A DNA stretch of 64,000 nucleotides from Paractinoplanes polyasparticus (GCF_019710575.1 NZ_JAHWFK010000007.1:248001-312000); one strand, 5' to 3'; shown: positions 42,201-52,401, numbered from the stretch's first letter. Notes: a model not told the origin generated them from the sequence alone. Translations and numbers: made by a program.

Positions 42201-43724
42201 TCAGGTCATTTCGCTGAGGGGCCGGCTGGGCAGCCTGTTCGCCGCCGCGGCGGCGAGGGCCGCACTCAGCGTACGCCCGTTGGCGCCCACCTCGGACCAG
42301 CCCGCAGCCAGGCTTATCGGCGTGCCCGGCACCAAAATCTGCCAGTTCTCGGCGTTGGCGGCGGCGGCGATGCGGCGCGAGACCTCGGCCGCCTGGGTCG
42401 TGCCCGCCCCCGGCAGCACCACCACGAACTCGTCGCCCGCGAACCGGGCCACGAAGTCGCCCCGGCGCATCACCCGGCTCAGCACCCCGGCTATGCGCTG
42501 GAGCACCAGGTCGCCGCAGTGCCGGCCGTGCCGGGCGTTGACCTCGGTGAAACCGACCAGGTCGCAGACGCCGATCGCCGCCCGCTCACCCCGGGCCAGC
42601 ATGGTGGCCACGTAACGTTCGAGCTGACGGCGATTGGGCAGACCGGTCAGCGGGTCGGTGAGGGTCTCGTCGCCGTAGCGGCCGCCGTCGCGCTGCGTCT
42701 CCTGCGCGTCGAGCCGGGCCGCGACGCCGTCGAGGTAACCGTCGCGCAGCCGGTCGATGCGCTGGGCGGCGAGGCGGAACGCGTAGCGGTCGGCGGCGTG
42801 CGCGGCGGCATGGTCACCCGCGGCCGCGTGGCAGATGCTGCGCAACCGGGCCGGCTCGGCGGCGCCCAGGATCTCGGCCGAGACCGGCACCGAGTCGAGC
42901 ATGGACAGCGCGGGCCCGGGCCGGCCGGTGGCCAGCGTGAGGCAGACGTTCCCGAGGTGGCGCAGGTCGCGGGTGCGGATGCTGTCGCCGCCGCCGGTGA
43001 GCCACTTGGCCGCGTCGGCGCCGGTCTCTTCCCCCAGGGCGGCCCGGCGGGCCAGCGAGTAGCCGTAGGCGGCGCGGCTGCCGGGACGTAACTGGTCGGC
43101 GCCGATCGACACGTAGCGGGTCAGCTCGGCCTCGATGTCGCGCAGCACCCGCAGGCAGCCGTCGGTGTCGCCCTGGTGGTCGAGCGAGACCGCGTTGCGC
43201 AGCCGGATGCCGGGCGCCGCGAAGATCTCGGGCGCGAGCCCGACCGCGACGCCGACCTGCCGGGCCTGCTCGATCGCGGTCAGCGCATGCCCGTGAAAGC
43301 CGAGATAGGAGTACGCCATGGCCAGGTCGTGCCAGCCCCAGGCGGTCTCGGAGTCGTTCTCCCGCACCGCCGCGAGCGCGCGGGAGGCCTGCACCAGGTG
43401 GGTCACGCCACGGTCCAAATTGCGCTCGAGGTGGGCGCCGAGCGCCGCGAACGCGTGCATCTGACCGCGCAGGTAGGGGTCGGGGATCTCGCGGACGGCA
43501 TTTTCCGCAGTGGTCATCGCGGCCGCGAAATCGGCTATGCGGCCCAGGTTGATGAGGGCCCCGAAGCGCTGGACCAGCGCGTAGGCCCGGGTGGTGGGGT
43601 CGGTCGCGGCGGCCAGCACACCGTCGAGGATGGGCAGCGCCTCGGCCGACCGGCCGTTCTGCTGGAGCCCGCCGGCCCGGCGCAGCTCGTCGACGTTCTC
43701 CGCGAGTCGGTCCAACCAACTCAC
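42201..43724 (-). CDS. TPR-like/GGDEF diguanylate cyclase protein
   Basis: A 507-residue cytosolic protein. The N-terminal two-thirds are helical TPR-like repeats (for example GWHDLAMAYSYLGFHGHALT), followed by a GGDEF domain from about residue 345 (LTDPLTGLPNRRQLE). The active-site loop reads AGDEF near residue 430, not GGDEF, a substitution some active cyclases tolerate. The inhibitory I-site R-R-G-D lies five residues before it and is intact. It should make or bind c-di-GMP. GTG 43724 follows a GGGAGG site. The longer upstream frame is antisense to prmC. Confidence 0.88.
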   Translation of the reverse strand: MSWLDRLAENVDELRRAGGLQQNGRSAEALPILDGVLAAATDPTTRAYALVQRFGALINLGRIADFAAAMTTAENAVREIPDPYLRGQMHAFAALGAHLERNLDRGVTHLVQASRALAAVRENDSETAWGWHDLAMAYSYLGFHGHALTAIEQARQVGVAVGLAPEIFAAPGIRLRNAVSLDHQGDTDGCLRVLRDIEAELTRYVSIGADQLRPGSRAAYGYSLARRAALGEETGADAAKWLTGGGDSIRTRDLRHLGNVCLTLATGRPGPALSMLDSVPVSAEILGAAEPARLRSICHAAAGDHAAAHAADRYAFRLAAQRIDRLRDGYLDGVAARLDAQETQRDGGRYGDETLTDPLTGLPNRRQLERYVATMLARGERAAIGVCDLVGFTEVNARHGRHCGDLVLQRIAGVLSRVMRRGDFVARFAGDEFVVVLPGAGTTQAAEVSRRIAAAANAENWQILVPGTPISLAAGWSEVGANGRTLSAALAAAAANRLPSRPLSEMT

Positions 43725-43805
43725 CAGGCGCCTCCCACCGGTGCCGCGCGTCAGGTCGCCGACCCGGCCGGTCGGCGTCGCACGTGACGTGGAGATGATT
43801 ATGCC

Positions 43806-44678
43806 GTGCCGGACTTGGAAAACATCTCCCGATCTTGGGAGCGGACGCCGCTGAGCCGGGCGCTGGCGAGCGCCGTGGCCGATCTCGCCGCGGCCGGAGT
43901 CGCATCGCCGCGGGTCGATGCCGAGTTGCTCGCCGCGCATGTGCTGGGCATTCCACGTGGGCGGTTGTTGCTCGTGGACTCGTTGCGCCCCGAGGAGCTG
44001 AGCCGGTTCACGGCCCTGGTGGCCGAGCGGGTGAAGCGGATCCCGCTCCAGCACCTGCTCGGCACGGCCGCCTTCCGGCATCTCGAACTTCAGGTCGGCG
44101 ACGGCGTCTTCGTCCCACGACCCGAGACGGAGCTTCTCGCCGGTTGGGGGATCGAGCACACCCGGCCCGGCGCGACCGTGGTCGACCTGTGCAGCGGCTC
44201 CGGGGCGATCGCGCTCGCGGTGGCCGACGAGGCAGACCCGGGCCGGGTCGTCGCGGTCGAACGTTCCCCGGCCGCGCTCGCCTGGCTGCGCCGGAACGCC
44301 GAGCCGTACCCGGCCGTCGAGGTGCTGCCGGGCGACGTGACGGACCCCGGCCTGCTCGCCGGCCTGCGCGGCCGGGTGGACGTGCTGCTGTGCAATCCGC
44401 CCTACGTTCCCGACGGCACCGCCGTGCCGCCCGAGGTGGCCGAGCACGATCCGGCCGCGGCGGTCTTCGGCGGGCCCGACGGGCTGGAGGTCGTCCGGCC
44501 GGTCATCGCGCTGGCCGCGGCCCTGCTCAGACCGGGTGGCGTGGTCGGCATCGAGCACGACGACGTGCACGGCGAGGCGGTTCCGGAACTACTGCGGGCC
44601 GACGGCCGGTTCACCGCGGTGACCGCCCACGACGACCTGGCCGGGCGGCCGCGCTACGCGACGGCCCGGCGCACCTGA
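43806..44678 (+). CDS. prmC: Release factor glutamine methyltransferase
   Basis: A 290-residue S-adenosylmethionine enzyme that methylates the GGQ glutamine of release factors. The N-terminal helical bundle (about residues 1-95) is followed by the Rossmann domain with VVDLCSGSGAIALAVADE and the diagnostic NPPY in LLCNPPYVPDG near residue 198. PRPETELLAGW precedes the AdoMet site. GTG start, no clear ribosome site. It diverges from the GGDEF gene and is followed by the YrdC gene 34 bp on. Confidence 0.95.
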   Translation: MPDLENISRSWERTPLSRALASAVADLAAAGVASPRVDAELLAAHVLGIPRGRLLLVDSLRPEELSRFTALVAERVKRIPLQHLLGTAAFRHLELQVGDGVFVPRPETELLAGWGIEHTRPGATVVDLCSGSGAIALAVADEADPGRVVAVERSPAALAWLRRNAEPYPAVEVLPGDVTDPGLLAGLRGRVDVLLCNPPYVPDGTAVPPEVAEHDPAAAVFGGPDGLEVVRPVIALAAALLRPGGVVGIEHDDVHGEAVPELLRADGRFTAVTAHDDLAGRPRYATARRT

Positions 44679-44693
44679 TCGATGCGCTCGATC

Positions 44694-44706
44694 GCATGGC
44701 AGACTG
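44694..44706 (+). promoter_or_regulatory. Promoter element shared with rpmE
   Basis: GCATGGCAGACTG, identical to 39354-39366. CAGACT (44700-44705) lies 7 nt before the GTG at 44713, compatible with a leaderless start. Confidence 0.45.
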
Positions 44707-44712
44707 CACGGT

Positions 44713-45360
44713 GTGATGCTCTATGACTGCCGTACCACCGCGGACAGGGATCGCGGCATCGCCGCCGCCGTCGAAGCGGTCAAGAGCGGTGAGCTGGTCG
44801 TCATGCCGACCGACACGGTGTACGGCGTGGGCGCCGACGCGTTCACCCCGCATGCGATCACCGCGCTGCACCATGCGCGAAGCGTCACCAACTTCGTCCC
44901 GCCGCCCGTGCTGGTCGGCTCCCGCCACACTCTCGACGGTCTGGTCTACTCGCTGCCCAAGGCCGCCCGCGAGCTGGCCGACGCGTTCTGGCCGGGCGCG
45001 CTGACCCTCTACGTGGAGCATTCGCCCAGCCTCCAGTGGGACCTGGGCGAGACCGGCGGCCGCATCGCCGTCCGCATGCCGCTGCACCCGGTCGCGCTCG
45101 AGGTGCTGCGCGCGGTCGGCCCGATGGCGGTCACCACGGCCAACAAGACCGGCCAGCCCGCGCCGGGCACCGCCGAGGCCGCCCGCGAGCAGCTCGAGTA
45201 CGCGGTCCGCGTCTATCTCGAGGCGGGCGAGGCGCACGACCCGGCGCCGAGCACCATCGTCGACGTCAGCGGCGAGGCGCCGCAGGTGCTGCGGGCGGGC
45301 GCGATCCCCATCGAGAAGCTGCGCGACGTCGTGCCCGAGCTGCTGGCGCCGGAGGCCTGA
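44713..45360 (+). CDS. YrdC/Sua5 domain protein, short paralogue
   Basis: A 215-residue YrdC-fold protein. The family makes threonylcarbamoyl-AMP for the t6A37 tRNA modification. GELVVMPTDTVYGVGADAF and AFWPGALTLYV are diagnostic, as is the Ser/Thr-Asn strand VTTANKTGQPAP. However, the usual K-x-R...P-L active-site loop reads RSVTNFVPPPVLVGS, without the conserved Lys. Either the family member is divergent or it has another role, since a second, complete paralogue lies two genes downstream. GTG 44713 and ATG 44716 are both possible starts. Confidence 0.85.
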   Translation: MMLYDCRTTADRDRGIAAAVEAVKSGELVVMPTDTVYGVGADAFTPHAITALHHARSVTNFVPPPVLVGSRHTLDGLVYSLPKAARELADAFWPGALTLYVEHSPSLQWDLGETGGRIAVRMPLHPVALEVLRAVGPMAVTTANKTGQPAPGTAEAAREQLEYAVRVYLEAGEAHDPAPSTIVDVSGEAPQVLRAGAIPIEKLRDVVPELLAPEA

Positions 45361-45361
45361 G

Positions 45362-45955
45362 GTGGCGCCCTTCACCGTCCTGCACATCTGTATGGGCAAC
45401 ATCTGCCGGTCGCCGATGGCCGAGCGCCTGCTGGCCCGCGCGGTTCGCGACCGCGTCGGCGAGCAGGGCGATCAGCTGGTGCGCAGCGTCAGCGCCGGCA
45501 CCGGCGGCTGGCACGAGGGGGAGGAGATGAATCCCCCCGCCGCCCGTCAGGTGCTGGCCCGCGGCGGCGCCGACAACGGCTTCGCGGCCCGCAAGCTGCG
45601 CGGCGACTTCATCGACGAGGCCGACCTCATTCTCACGGCCACCGCCGACCAGTACGACTACGTAGTCGCCCTGCGCCCCGATGCGGCCGGGCGCACGTTC
45701 GTCACCGGCGAGTTCGGGCGGCTGCTGGGCTCGATCGACGCGAGCGCGCTGCCCCCGGCCGAGCCGAAGCCCGACGCGGTGCACGCCCGCGGCGTGGCCA
45801 TCGTCGAGGCCGTCAAGGTGCTGCGCGGCGACGACGGCCCACGACCGGGCGACGACCTCGACGACCCGTGGGGCCGGGGCGACGCGACGTTCCAGCGCAT
45901 CGGCGACGAGATCGAGGACACCACGGTCCCGTTCGCCGTGCTGCTGCTGCCGTGA
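45362..45955 (+). CDS. Low-molecular-weight protein-tyrosine phosphatase
   Basis: A 197-residue cysteine phosphatase. The P-loop C-x5-R is Cys10 to Arg16 (HICMGNICRSPMAERLL), with the general-acid aspartate in DDLDDPWGRGD near residue 170. It is longer than the usual 150 residues, with an insertion after the P-loop domain. Members act on bacterial tyrosine kinases or on arginine phosphate. It begins one base after the upstream YrdC stop and overlaps the next YrdC start (GTGA), so all three are co-translated. Confidence 0.92.
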   Translation: MAPFTVLHICMGNICRSPMAERLLARAVRDRVGEQGDQLVRSVSAGTGGWHEGEEMNPPAARQVLARGGADNGFAARKLRGDFIDEADLILTATADQYDYVVALRPDAAGRTFVTGEFGRLLGSIDASALPPAEPKPDAVHARGVAIVEAVKVLRGDDGPRPGDDLDDPWGRGDATFQRIGDEIEDTTVPFAVLLLP

Positions 45956-46896
45956 CGATCGTCCGGCCCGACGCCGAGGGCTATCGGCGGGCGGTCGAGG
46001 TGCTGCGGGCCGAATCGGTGGTCGCCTTCCCCACCGAGACCGTGTACGGCCTGGGTGCGAACGCCTTCTCCGAGAAGGCGGTCGGCGAGATCTACCGGCT
46101 CAAGAACCGGCCGTCCTGGAACCCGCTGATCGTGCACGTGGCGAACGTCGAGGCCGCCCGCGAGCTGGCCGAGTCGTGGCCGGTAGAGGCCAACGAGCTG
46201 GCCGCGCAGTTCTGGCCCGGCCCGCTCACGCTGGTGCTGCCGCGGGCCCGCCACCTCGCCGGGGTGGGCGCGAGCAACAACACGATCGCCGTCCGCATCC
46301 CGGACCACGAGGTGGCCCTGCGGCTCCTGGAAGAATCCGGGCTCGCGTTGGCCGCGCCCAGCGCCAACCGTTCCGAGGGCATCTCGCCGACCACGGCCGA
46401 GCACGTGCTGCGCAGCCTGCCCGACGTGCCGCTGGTGCTCGACGGGGGCCCGGCGTCCTGGGGCATCGAGTCAACCGTGATCGACGTGACCGGCGGCCGG
46501 CCGAGGCTGCTGCGGCCGGGCGCTATCCCGCTGCGCGAGCTGCGGGACGTGGCCGGGCCGGTCACTCTGCCCGACGACGGGCCGTCCGACGGTGACGCCC
46601 GCCCGTCGCCCGGCATGAGCCGCCGTCACTACGCGCCCCGGGCCACGCTGACGCTGGTCGAGGATGTGCGGGCGGCCGACCGGGACGAGTCCGTCGGCGT
46701 CCTCACGTACGAGACGGCCGGCGTCGAGGGAGCCGAGATCCTCTCCGCCGACCCCCGCGAGTACGCAGCCGACCTCTACGCGGCCCTGCACCGCCTGGAC
46801 GACGCGGGGGTGACGACGATCCTGGTGCAGGAGCCGCCGCGGAGCGAGGACTGGCTGGCCGTGCGCGACCGCCTCGGGCGGGCCGCCGCTAAGTGA
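45952..46896 (+). CDS. L-threonylcarbamoyladenylate synthase (Sua5 type)
   Basis: A 314-residue enzyme for t6A37 biosynthesis that makes threonylcarbamoyl-AMP from Thr, bicarbonate and ATP. The YrdC domain (about residues 1-205) carries VVAFPTETVYGLGANAFS, the intact loop YRLKNRPSWNPLIVH, FWPGPLTLVLPR and SANRSEGISPTT. The C-terminal Sua5 domain follows PGMSRRHYAPRATL. GTG 45952 overlaps the phosphatase stop by 4 bp. It converges on the SDR gene, overlapping by 8 bp. Confidence 0.93.
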   Translation: MTIVRPDAEGYRRAVEVLRAESVVAFPTETVYGLGANAFSEKAVGEIYRLKNRPSWNPLIVHVANVEAARELAESWPVEANELAAQFWPGPLTLVLPRARHLAGVGASNNTIAVRIPDHEVALRLLEESGLALAAPSANRSEGISPTTAEHVLRSLPDVPLVLDGGPASWGIESTVIDVTGGRPRLLRPGAIPLRELRDVAGPVTLPDDGPSDGDARPSPGMSRRHYAPRATLTLVEDVRAADRDESVGVLTYETAGVEGAEILSADPREYAADLYAALHRLDDAGVTTILVQEPPRSEDWLAVRDRLGRAAAK

Positions 46897-48376
46897 CGGG
46901 AAGTCCCTCGGTCGTTCCCGAGCCGGTCGGACGGGTCTCGGCGCCCCGCGCGATGTTGCGGGCCATCCCGCTGAAGATGAAGCCGTGGAAGGGCACGACC
47001 GAGGCCCAGTACGCGTGACCGGCCAGCCCTCGCGGCAGGAAGATGGCCCGCTGCCGGTAGACGCTGCCGCCGTTGCCGTCCGGCGAGGCGGACATCTCGA
47101 GCCAGGCCCGTCCCGGCACGCGCATCTCGGCCCGCAGCCGCAGCACCTTCCCCGGCTCGATCTCCTCGACCCGCCACCAGTCCAGCGCCTCACCCACCCG
47201 CAGGTGGTCGCGGTCGCGCCGGCCGCGGCGCAGCCCGACGCCGCCGACCAGCCGGTCCAGCCAGCCGCGGACCGACCAGGCCAGCGGGAACGAGTACCAG
47301 CCGTTGTCGCCGCCGACGCCCTCGATGACCCGCCACAGCGCCTCCACCGGGGCCTTCACCTCGCGGGTGCGCTCGTCGACGTAGATGCTGCCGCCCGACC
47401 ATTCGGGGTCCGACGGCAGCGGCTCGGCGGCGGCGTCCCCGCCGGCCGCGTTCGACCACCGGGTCTCGACGTTGGCGTCACGGATCTTGCCGAGCGCGAC
47501 CCGGACCGCCTGCTCGAAGCCGAGCGGCTCGTCGGGGGAGTACCGCCGGATGTCGTCCTCGTGCGCCACCGCCTCGTGGATCAGGCTCGCCACCAGCGGC
47601 CGGGCGATCGCGTTGGGCACCGGGGTGACCAGGCCGACCCAGTGGGCCGACAGCCACGGGCTCAGCGGGCGCAGCGGCACGATCACCCGCTTCCGCAGCC
47701 CGGCCACATGGGCGTACCCCTGCATCATCTGGGCGTACGTGAGAACATCGCGCCCACCCACGTCGAAGCCGCGGTTGACCTCGGGCGGCAGGTCGGCCGC
47801 GGCGATCAGGTAGCGCAGGACGTCGCGGACGGCGATCGGCTGGATCCGGTTGCTCACCCAGCGCGGGGTGACCATGACCGGCAGGCGCTCGGTCAGATAG
47901 CGCAGCATCTCGAACGACGCCGACCCGGAGCCGATGATCACGGGCGCCCGCAGCACGGCCGTCGGCACCCCGCTGGCCAGCAGGATCCGAGCCACCTCGG
48001 CCCGTGACCGCAGATGTGGTGAGGGGCGTTCCTCAGCCGGCGGCTCGGGTCCGCCGAGATAGACGATCCTCGAGACCCCGGCCGCCTTGGCCGCCGTGGC
48101 GAAGTTCTCGGCCGCCTGCCGGTCCAGCGTCTCGAAATCCTTCCGGCCCAGCGAATGGACCAGGAAGTACGCCACGTCGATGCCCTCCAGGGCCGCCGTG
48201 AGCGTCTCGGCCTGATTCAGGTCGCCCTCGGCCACCTCGACCCGGGACGCCCAGGGGACGTCGCGCAGCCGCCCCACGCCACGGGTCAGACACCGCACCT
48301 CGTGGCCGGCCTCGAGCAGGCGGGGCGCGAGCCGCCCGCCTATGTATCCGGTCGCACCGGTCACCAAGCACCGCAT
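46889..48376 (-). CDS. NAD(P)-binding SDR protein with DUF2867
   Basis: A 495-residue fusion. The N-terminal NmrA/atypical SDR Rossmann domain (about residues 1-290) starts CLVTGATGYIGGRLAP and continues with RSRAEVARILLASGVPTAV. A DUF2867 domain (about 345-485) follows, with WYSFPLAWSVRGWLDRLVGG. The Tyr-x-x-x-Lys of active SDRs is not evident, so it may bind NAD(P) without dehydrogenase activity. The function is unknown. It is divergent from glyA. Confidence 0.9.
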   Translation of the reverse strand: MRCLVTGATGYIGGRLAPRLLEAGHEVRCLTRGVGRLRDVPWASRVEVAEGDLNQAETLTAALEGIDVAYFLVHSLGRKDFETLDRQAAENFATAAKAAGVSRIVYLGGPEPPAEERPSPHLRSRAEVARILLASGVPTAVLRAPVIIGSGSASFEMLRYLTERLPVMVTPRWVSNRIQPIAVRDVLRYLIAAADLPPEVNRGFDVGGRDVLTYAQMMQGYAHVAGLRKRVIVPLRPLSPWLSAHWVGLVTPVPNAIARPLVASLIHEAVAHEDDIRRYSPDEPLGFEQAVRVALGKIRDANVETRWSNAAGGDAAAEPLPSDPEWSGGSIYVDERTREVKAPVEALWRVIEGVGGDNGWYSFPLAWSVRGWLDRLVGGVGLRRGRRDRDHLRVGEALDWWRVEEIEPGKVLRLRAEMRVPGRAWLEMSASPDGNGGSVYRQRAIFLPRGLAGHAYWASVVPFHGFIFSGMARNIARGAETRPTGSGTTEGLPVT

Positions 48377-48456
48377 AAACGCAGACTGTGCCCTCGGAAG
48401 GGCCTGGTTAAGCCATATGCTCGGATCCGGCGACGTTGCCTACTCGGGGAGGGCAC

Positions 48457-49746
48457 GTGGGAACCTTCTGGGGACCGGATTTCGCCGCGCTCGAGCGCGG
48501 CGATCCGGAGATCGCCCACGTCCTGCTGGCCGAGGTGGAACGTCAGCGGAGCGGGCTCCAGCTCATCGCCGGCGAGAACTTCACCTCTACCGCCGTGCTG
48601 GCCGCGCTCGGCTCGACCCTGGCCAACAAGTACGCCGAGGGCTACCCGGGCGAGCGGTACTACGGCGGCTGCGGCGAGGCCGACCACGCCGAGCGACTGG
48701 CCGTGGAGCGGGCCCGCGAGCTGTTCGGCGCCGAGCACGTCAACGTCCAGCCGCACTCCGGGGCGGCGGCCAATCTGGCCGCGTACGCCGCCCTGGCCGA
48801 GCCCGGCGATCCGGTGCTGGCCATGGAGCTGTCGCACGGTGGGCACCTGACCCACGGCAGCCGGGCCAACTTCAGCGGCAAGTGGTTCCACCCCATCGGC
48901 TACCGGGTCACCGCCGACACCGAGCAGATCGACTACGACGAGGTCCGCGACCTGGCCCGGGCCCACCGGCCCAAGGTGATCATCTGCGGGGCCACGGCGT
49001 ACCCCCGCCTGATCGACTTCGCCGCCTTCCGCCAGATCGCCGACGAGGTCGGCGCCTACCTGATGGTCGACGCCGCACACTTCCTGGGCCTGGTGGCGGG
49101 CGGGGCGATCCCGTCCCCGGTGCCGCACGCCGACGTGGTCACCTGCACCACCCACAAGGTGCTGCGCGGCCCGCGGGGCGGCATGATCCTGTGCCGGGCC
49201 GAGCTGGCCCAGCGCATCGACAAGGCCGTCTTCCCGTTCAGCCAGGGCGGGCCGATGATGCACGTGATCGCGGCCAAGGCGGTGGCCCTGCGGGAGGCCG
49301 CCCAGCCCGCATTCCGCACCTATGCCCATCAGGTCGTGCGTAACGCCCAGGCACTGGTGGCGGGGCTCGCCGCCGAGGGTCTGCGGCCGGTGTCCGGTGG
49401 CACCGACACCCACCTCGCCCTGGCCGACCTGCGCGCGGTCGGGGTGACCGGCCGCGCGGCCGAGGCGCGGTGCGAGCTGGCCCGCATCACTCTCAACAAG
49501 AACGCCATCCCGTACGATCCGGAGCGACCCGCGGTGACCTCGGGCATCCGGGCCGGGTCGCCCAGCGTGACCACCCAGGGCATGCGCGAGGGCGAGATGC
49601 GGCAGATCGCCGGTCTCATCGGCGCCGCCGTGCGCAGCGATCCGGACACGACGGCCGGGGCGGCCCGCCTGGCCGACGCCGCGGACGAGGTGGCCGGCCT
49701 GGTGCGACGGTTCCCGGCGTACGGGCGGCAGGAGGTGATGGCATGA
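48457..49746 (+). CDS. glyA: Serine hydroxymethyltransferase
   Basis: A 429-residue PLP enzyme that interconverts serine and glycine with tetrahydrofolate. The PLP lysine is Lys234 in [37 protein letters not shown] and [14 protein letters not shown] are family signatures. GTG 48457 is chosen because GGGGAGGG lies 4 nt upstream; the TTG at 48436 would add seven residues without a site. The stop overlaps the next ATG (ATGA), so glyA is co-translated with the AtpI-like gene. Confidence 0.96.
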   Translation: MGTFWGPDFAALERGDPEIAHVLLAEVERQRSGLQLIAGENFTSTAVLAALGSTLANKYAEGYPGERYYGGCGEADHAERLAVERARELFGAEHVNVQPHSGAAANLAAYAALAEPGDPVLAMELSHGGHLTHGSRANFSGKWFHPIGYRVTADTEQIDYDEVRDLARAHRPKVIICGATAYPRLIDFAAFRQIADEVGAYLMVDAAHFLGLVAGGAIPSPVPHADVVTCTTHKVLRGPRGGMILCRAELAQRIDKAVFPFSQGGPMMHVIAAKAVALREAAQPAFRTYAHQVVRNAQALVAGLAAEGLRPVSGGTDTHLALADLRAVGVTGRAAEARCELARITLNKNAIPYDPERPAVTSGIRAGSPSVTTQGMREGEMRQIAGLIGAAVRSDPDTTAGAARLADAADEVAGLVRRFPAYGRQEVMA

Positions 49747-50249
49747 CCACGGAGATCGACGAGTTCGAGCTGGAACGTCGGCGGGCGCTGGAGTTCCAGC
49801 GCGATCAGGTGGCCAGGGAGGACGAGGACAACCGTCCCCTGCCCGACCTGCCGCCGCTGCCTGCCGATCCGCGGTGGCGGGTGGCTCACCTGCCGTTCCT
49901 GAGCGCGGTGTCGTTCGCGTTGCTGCTCTGTGCCGCGTCGGCCGGTTTCCTCACCGGCGGTGCGCCCGCGGCGCTCGGCGGTGCTGCCGGCGTGCTTATC
50001 GTGACGGTCAGCTTTACGATGTCGACGCTCGTCATTGCGTGGGCCGATACGGTGCGGCCCGCTCTGTTGATGCCGCTGGCTTTGTTCACCTACGTGCTCA
50101 AATACGGCGCGCTCGGCGTCGTCCTGGCATTCGGGGTCTCGACCGATTGGCCGGGTAAGGACGCGCTCGGATGGGGAATCGTCGCGGGCGTCGTGGTCTG
50201 GACGGCGGTCCAGGCCTGGTGGTTCCACAAAGTGAGTCGCCCGAACTGA
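49743..50249 (+). CDS. AtpI-like membrane protein
   Basis: A 168-residue protein with a charged N-terminal tail of about 60 residues and four hydrophobic segments. The hydrophobic part ([20 protein letters not shown], then [15 protein letters not shown]) resembles ATP synthase protein I, which helps assemble the c-ring. Position just before the atp genes supports this. The call is inference because AtpI is poorly conserved. It is translationally coupled to glyA. Confidence 0.65.
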   Translation: MTTEIDEFELERRRALEFQRDQVAREDEDNRPLPDLPPLPADPRWRVAHLPFLSAVSFALLLCAASAGFLTGGAPAALGGAAGVLIVTVSFTMSTLVIAWADTVRPALLMPLALFTYVLKYGALGVVLAFGVSTDWPGKDALGWGIVAGVVVWTAVQAWWFHKVSRPN

Positions 50250-50284
50250 TCGTCCAGCAGCCGTTTCGCCTCGTCAGTGCACCA

Positions 50285-50306
50285 TTCGTGGTTTGTTGAC
50301 CACGAA
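50285..50306. promoter_or_regulatory. Inverted repeat in atp operon promoter region
   Basis: TTCGTGGT (50285-50292) and ACCACGAA (50299-50306) form a perfect 8-bp inverted repeat with a 6-bp loop. A TTGACC lies inside it. The 209-bp intergenic region 50250-50458 also holds TAGCCT (50422-50427). It could be an operator or a hairpin ending the glyA-atpI transcript. Confidence 0.4.
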
Positions 50307-50458
50307 ACGGTGACGTGAACGCTTATGGCTTGTTGGGTTATGGCGAAGGGGGAGTACCGTGTCCTTCCAGTTGCGAGACCCCTGACGCCTGGACAGCTTC
50401 GGTTGTGCGGGGGGTCCCGCTTAGCCTCGTCTTTCCTGCTGATATCGTTCGGGCCGTC

Positions 50459-50692
50459 ATGACCGGTCAAGAACCTCCCAGGAAACCCAGCGGTAGCGAC
50501 GACCAGCCCCCACCCGACACGGGCATGGGTATGACTGCGGTCGCTTACCTCATTTCGGGCATGTTGGTGTGGGGAGCGATCGGTTGGCTGGTTGATCACT
50601 GGGTCGGCACGACGGGCATCTTCGCCGGTATCGGCGCGGTCGTCGGTGTCGGCGGCGGTGTCTACCTCATCGTGCGCCGTCTCGGCGCCTGA
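50459..50692 (+). CDS. AtpZ/AtpI family protein
   Basis: A 77-residue protein of the ATPase_gene1 family (PF09527) with two membrane helices: TAVAYLISGMLVWGAIGWLV (about residues 25-45), then GIFAGIGAVVGVGGGVYLIV. These small proteins precede atpB and are linked to Mg/Ca handling or synthase assembly. The ATG at 50459 gives the family's usual length. The stop lies 15 bp before atpB, in the same operon. Confidence 0.85.
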   Translation: MTGQEPPRKPSGSDDQPPPDTGMGMTAVAYLISGMLVWGAIGWLVDHWVGTTGIFAGIGAVVGVGGGVYLIVRRLGA

Positions 50693-50707
50693 CAGGAAAG
50701 GGCTACG

Positions 50708-51812
<1,105 letters not shown>

Positions 51813-51837
51813 CGTGCAGCCTCGTTAGGAGGTGTCC

Positions 51838-52401
51838 ATGATCACCGAGATTCTGACCGTCGCCGCCGAAGAGGGCGCCGCGGAGCACAACCCGATCATC
51901 CCGCTCTGGCAGGAGGTCGTCCTCGGCCTGATCGCCTTCTCGATCCTCTGCTTCGTGCTGATGAAGTTCGTCTTCCCCATGATGGAGAAGACCTTCGCGG
52001 CGCGGGTGGATGCGATCGAGGGTGGCATCAAGCGCGCCGAGGCTGCTCAGGCCGAGGCCAACCAGCTCCTGGAGCAGTACAAGGCCCAGCTGGCCGAGGC
52101 TCGCACCGAGGCCGCGCGCATCCGCGACGAGGCCCGGGCCGACTCCGAAGGCATTCGCCAGGACATCCTGGCCAAGGCCCGCGAGGAGTCGGACCGCATC
52201 ATCGGCGCCGGCCAGGAGCAGCTCGCCGCACAGCGCGAGAGCATCGTGCGTGAGCTGCGTGCCGAGGTCGGCACGCTGGCGGTGGACCTGGCCAGCAAGA
52301 TCGTGGGCGAGGCTCTCGCCGACGAGGCTCGCAGCCGGGGCACTGTGGAGCGCTTCATCAACGAGCTCGGCCCGGCCGGCTCGGCGGGCGGGCGGCGCTG
52401 A
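51838..52401 (+). CDS. atpF: ATP synthase F0 subunit b
   Basis: A 187-residue stator subunit with one N-terminal membrane helix (about residues 20-45, EVVLGLIAFSILCFVLMKF), followed by a long Ala/Glu/Arg-rich coiled coil to about residue 170. A perfect AGGAGG at 51827-51832 is 5 nt before ATG 51838, so I prefer this over the GTG at 51832. The stop shares a base with atpH (TGATG). Confidence 0.96.
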   Translation: MITEILTVAAEEGAAEHNPIIPLWQEVVLGLIAFSILCFVLMKFVFPMMEKTFAARVDAIEGGIKRAEAAQAEANQLLEQYKAQLAEARTEAARIRDEARADSEGIRQDILAKAREESDRIIGAGQEQLAAQRESIVRELRAEVGTLAVDLASKIVGEALADEARSRGTVERFINELGPAGSAGGRR

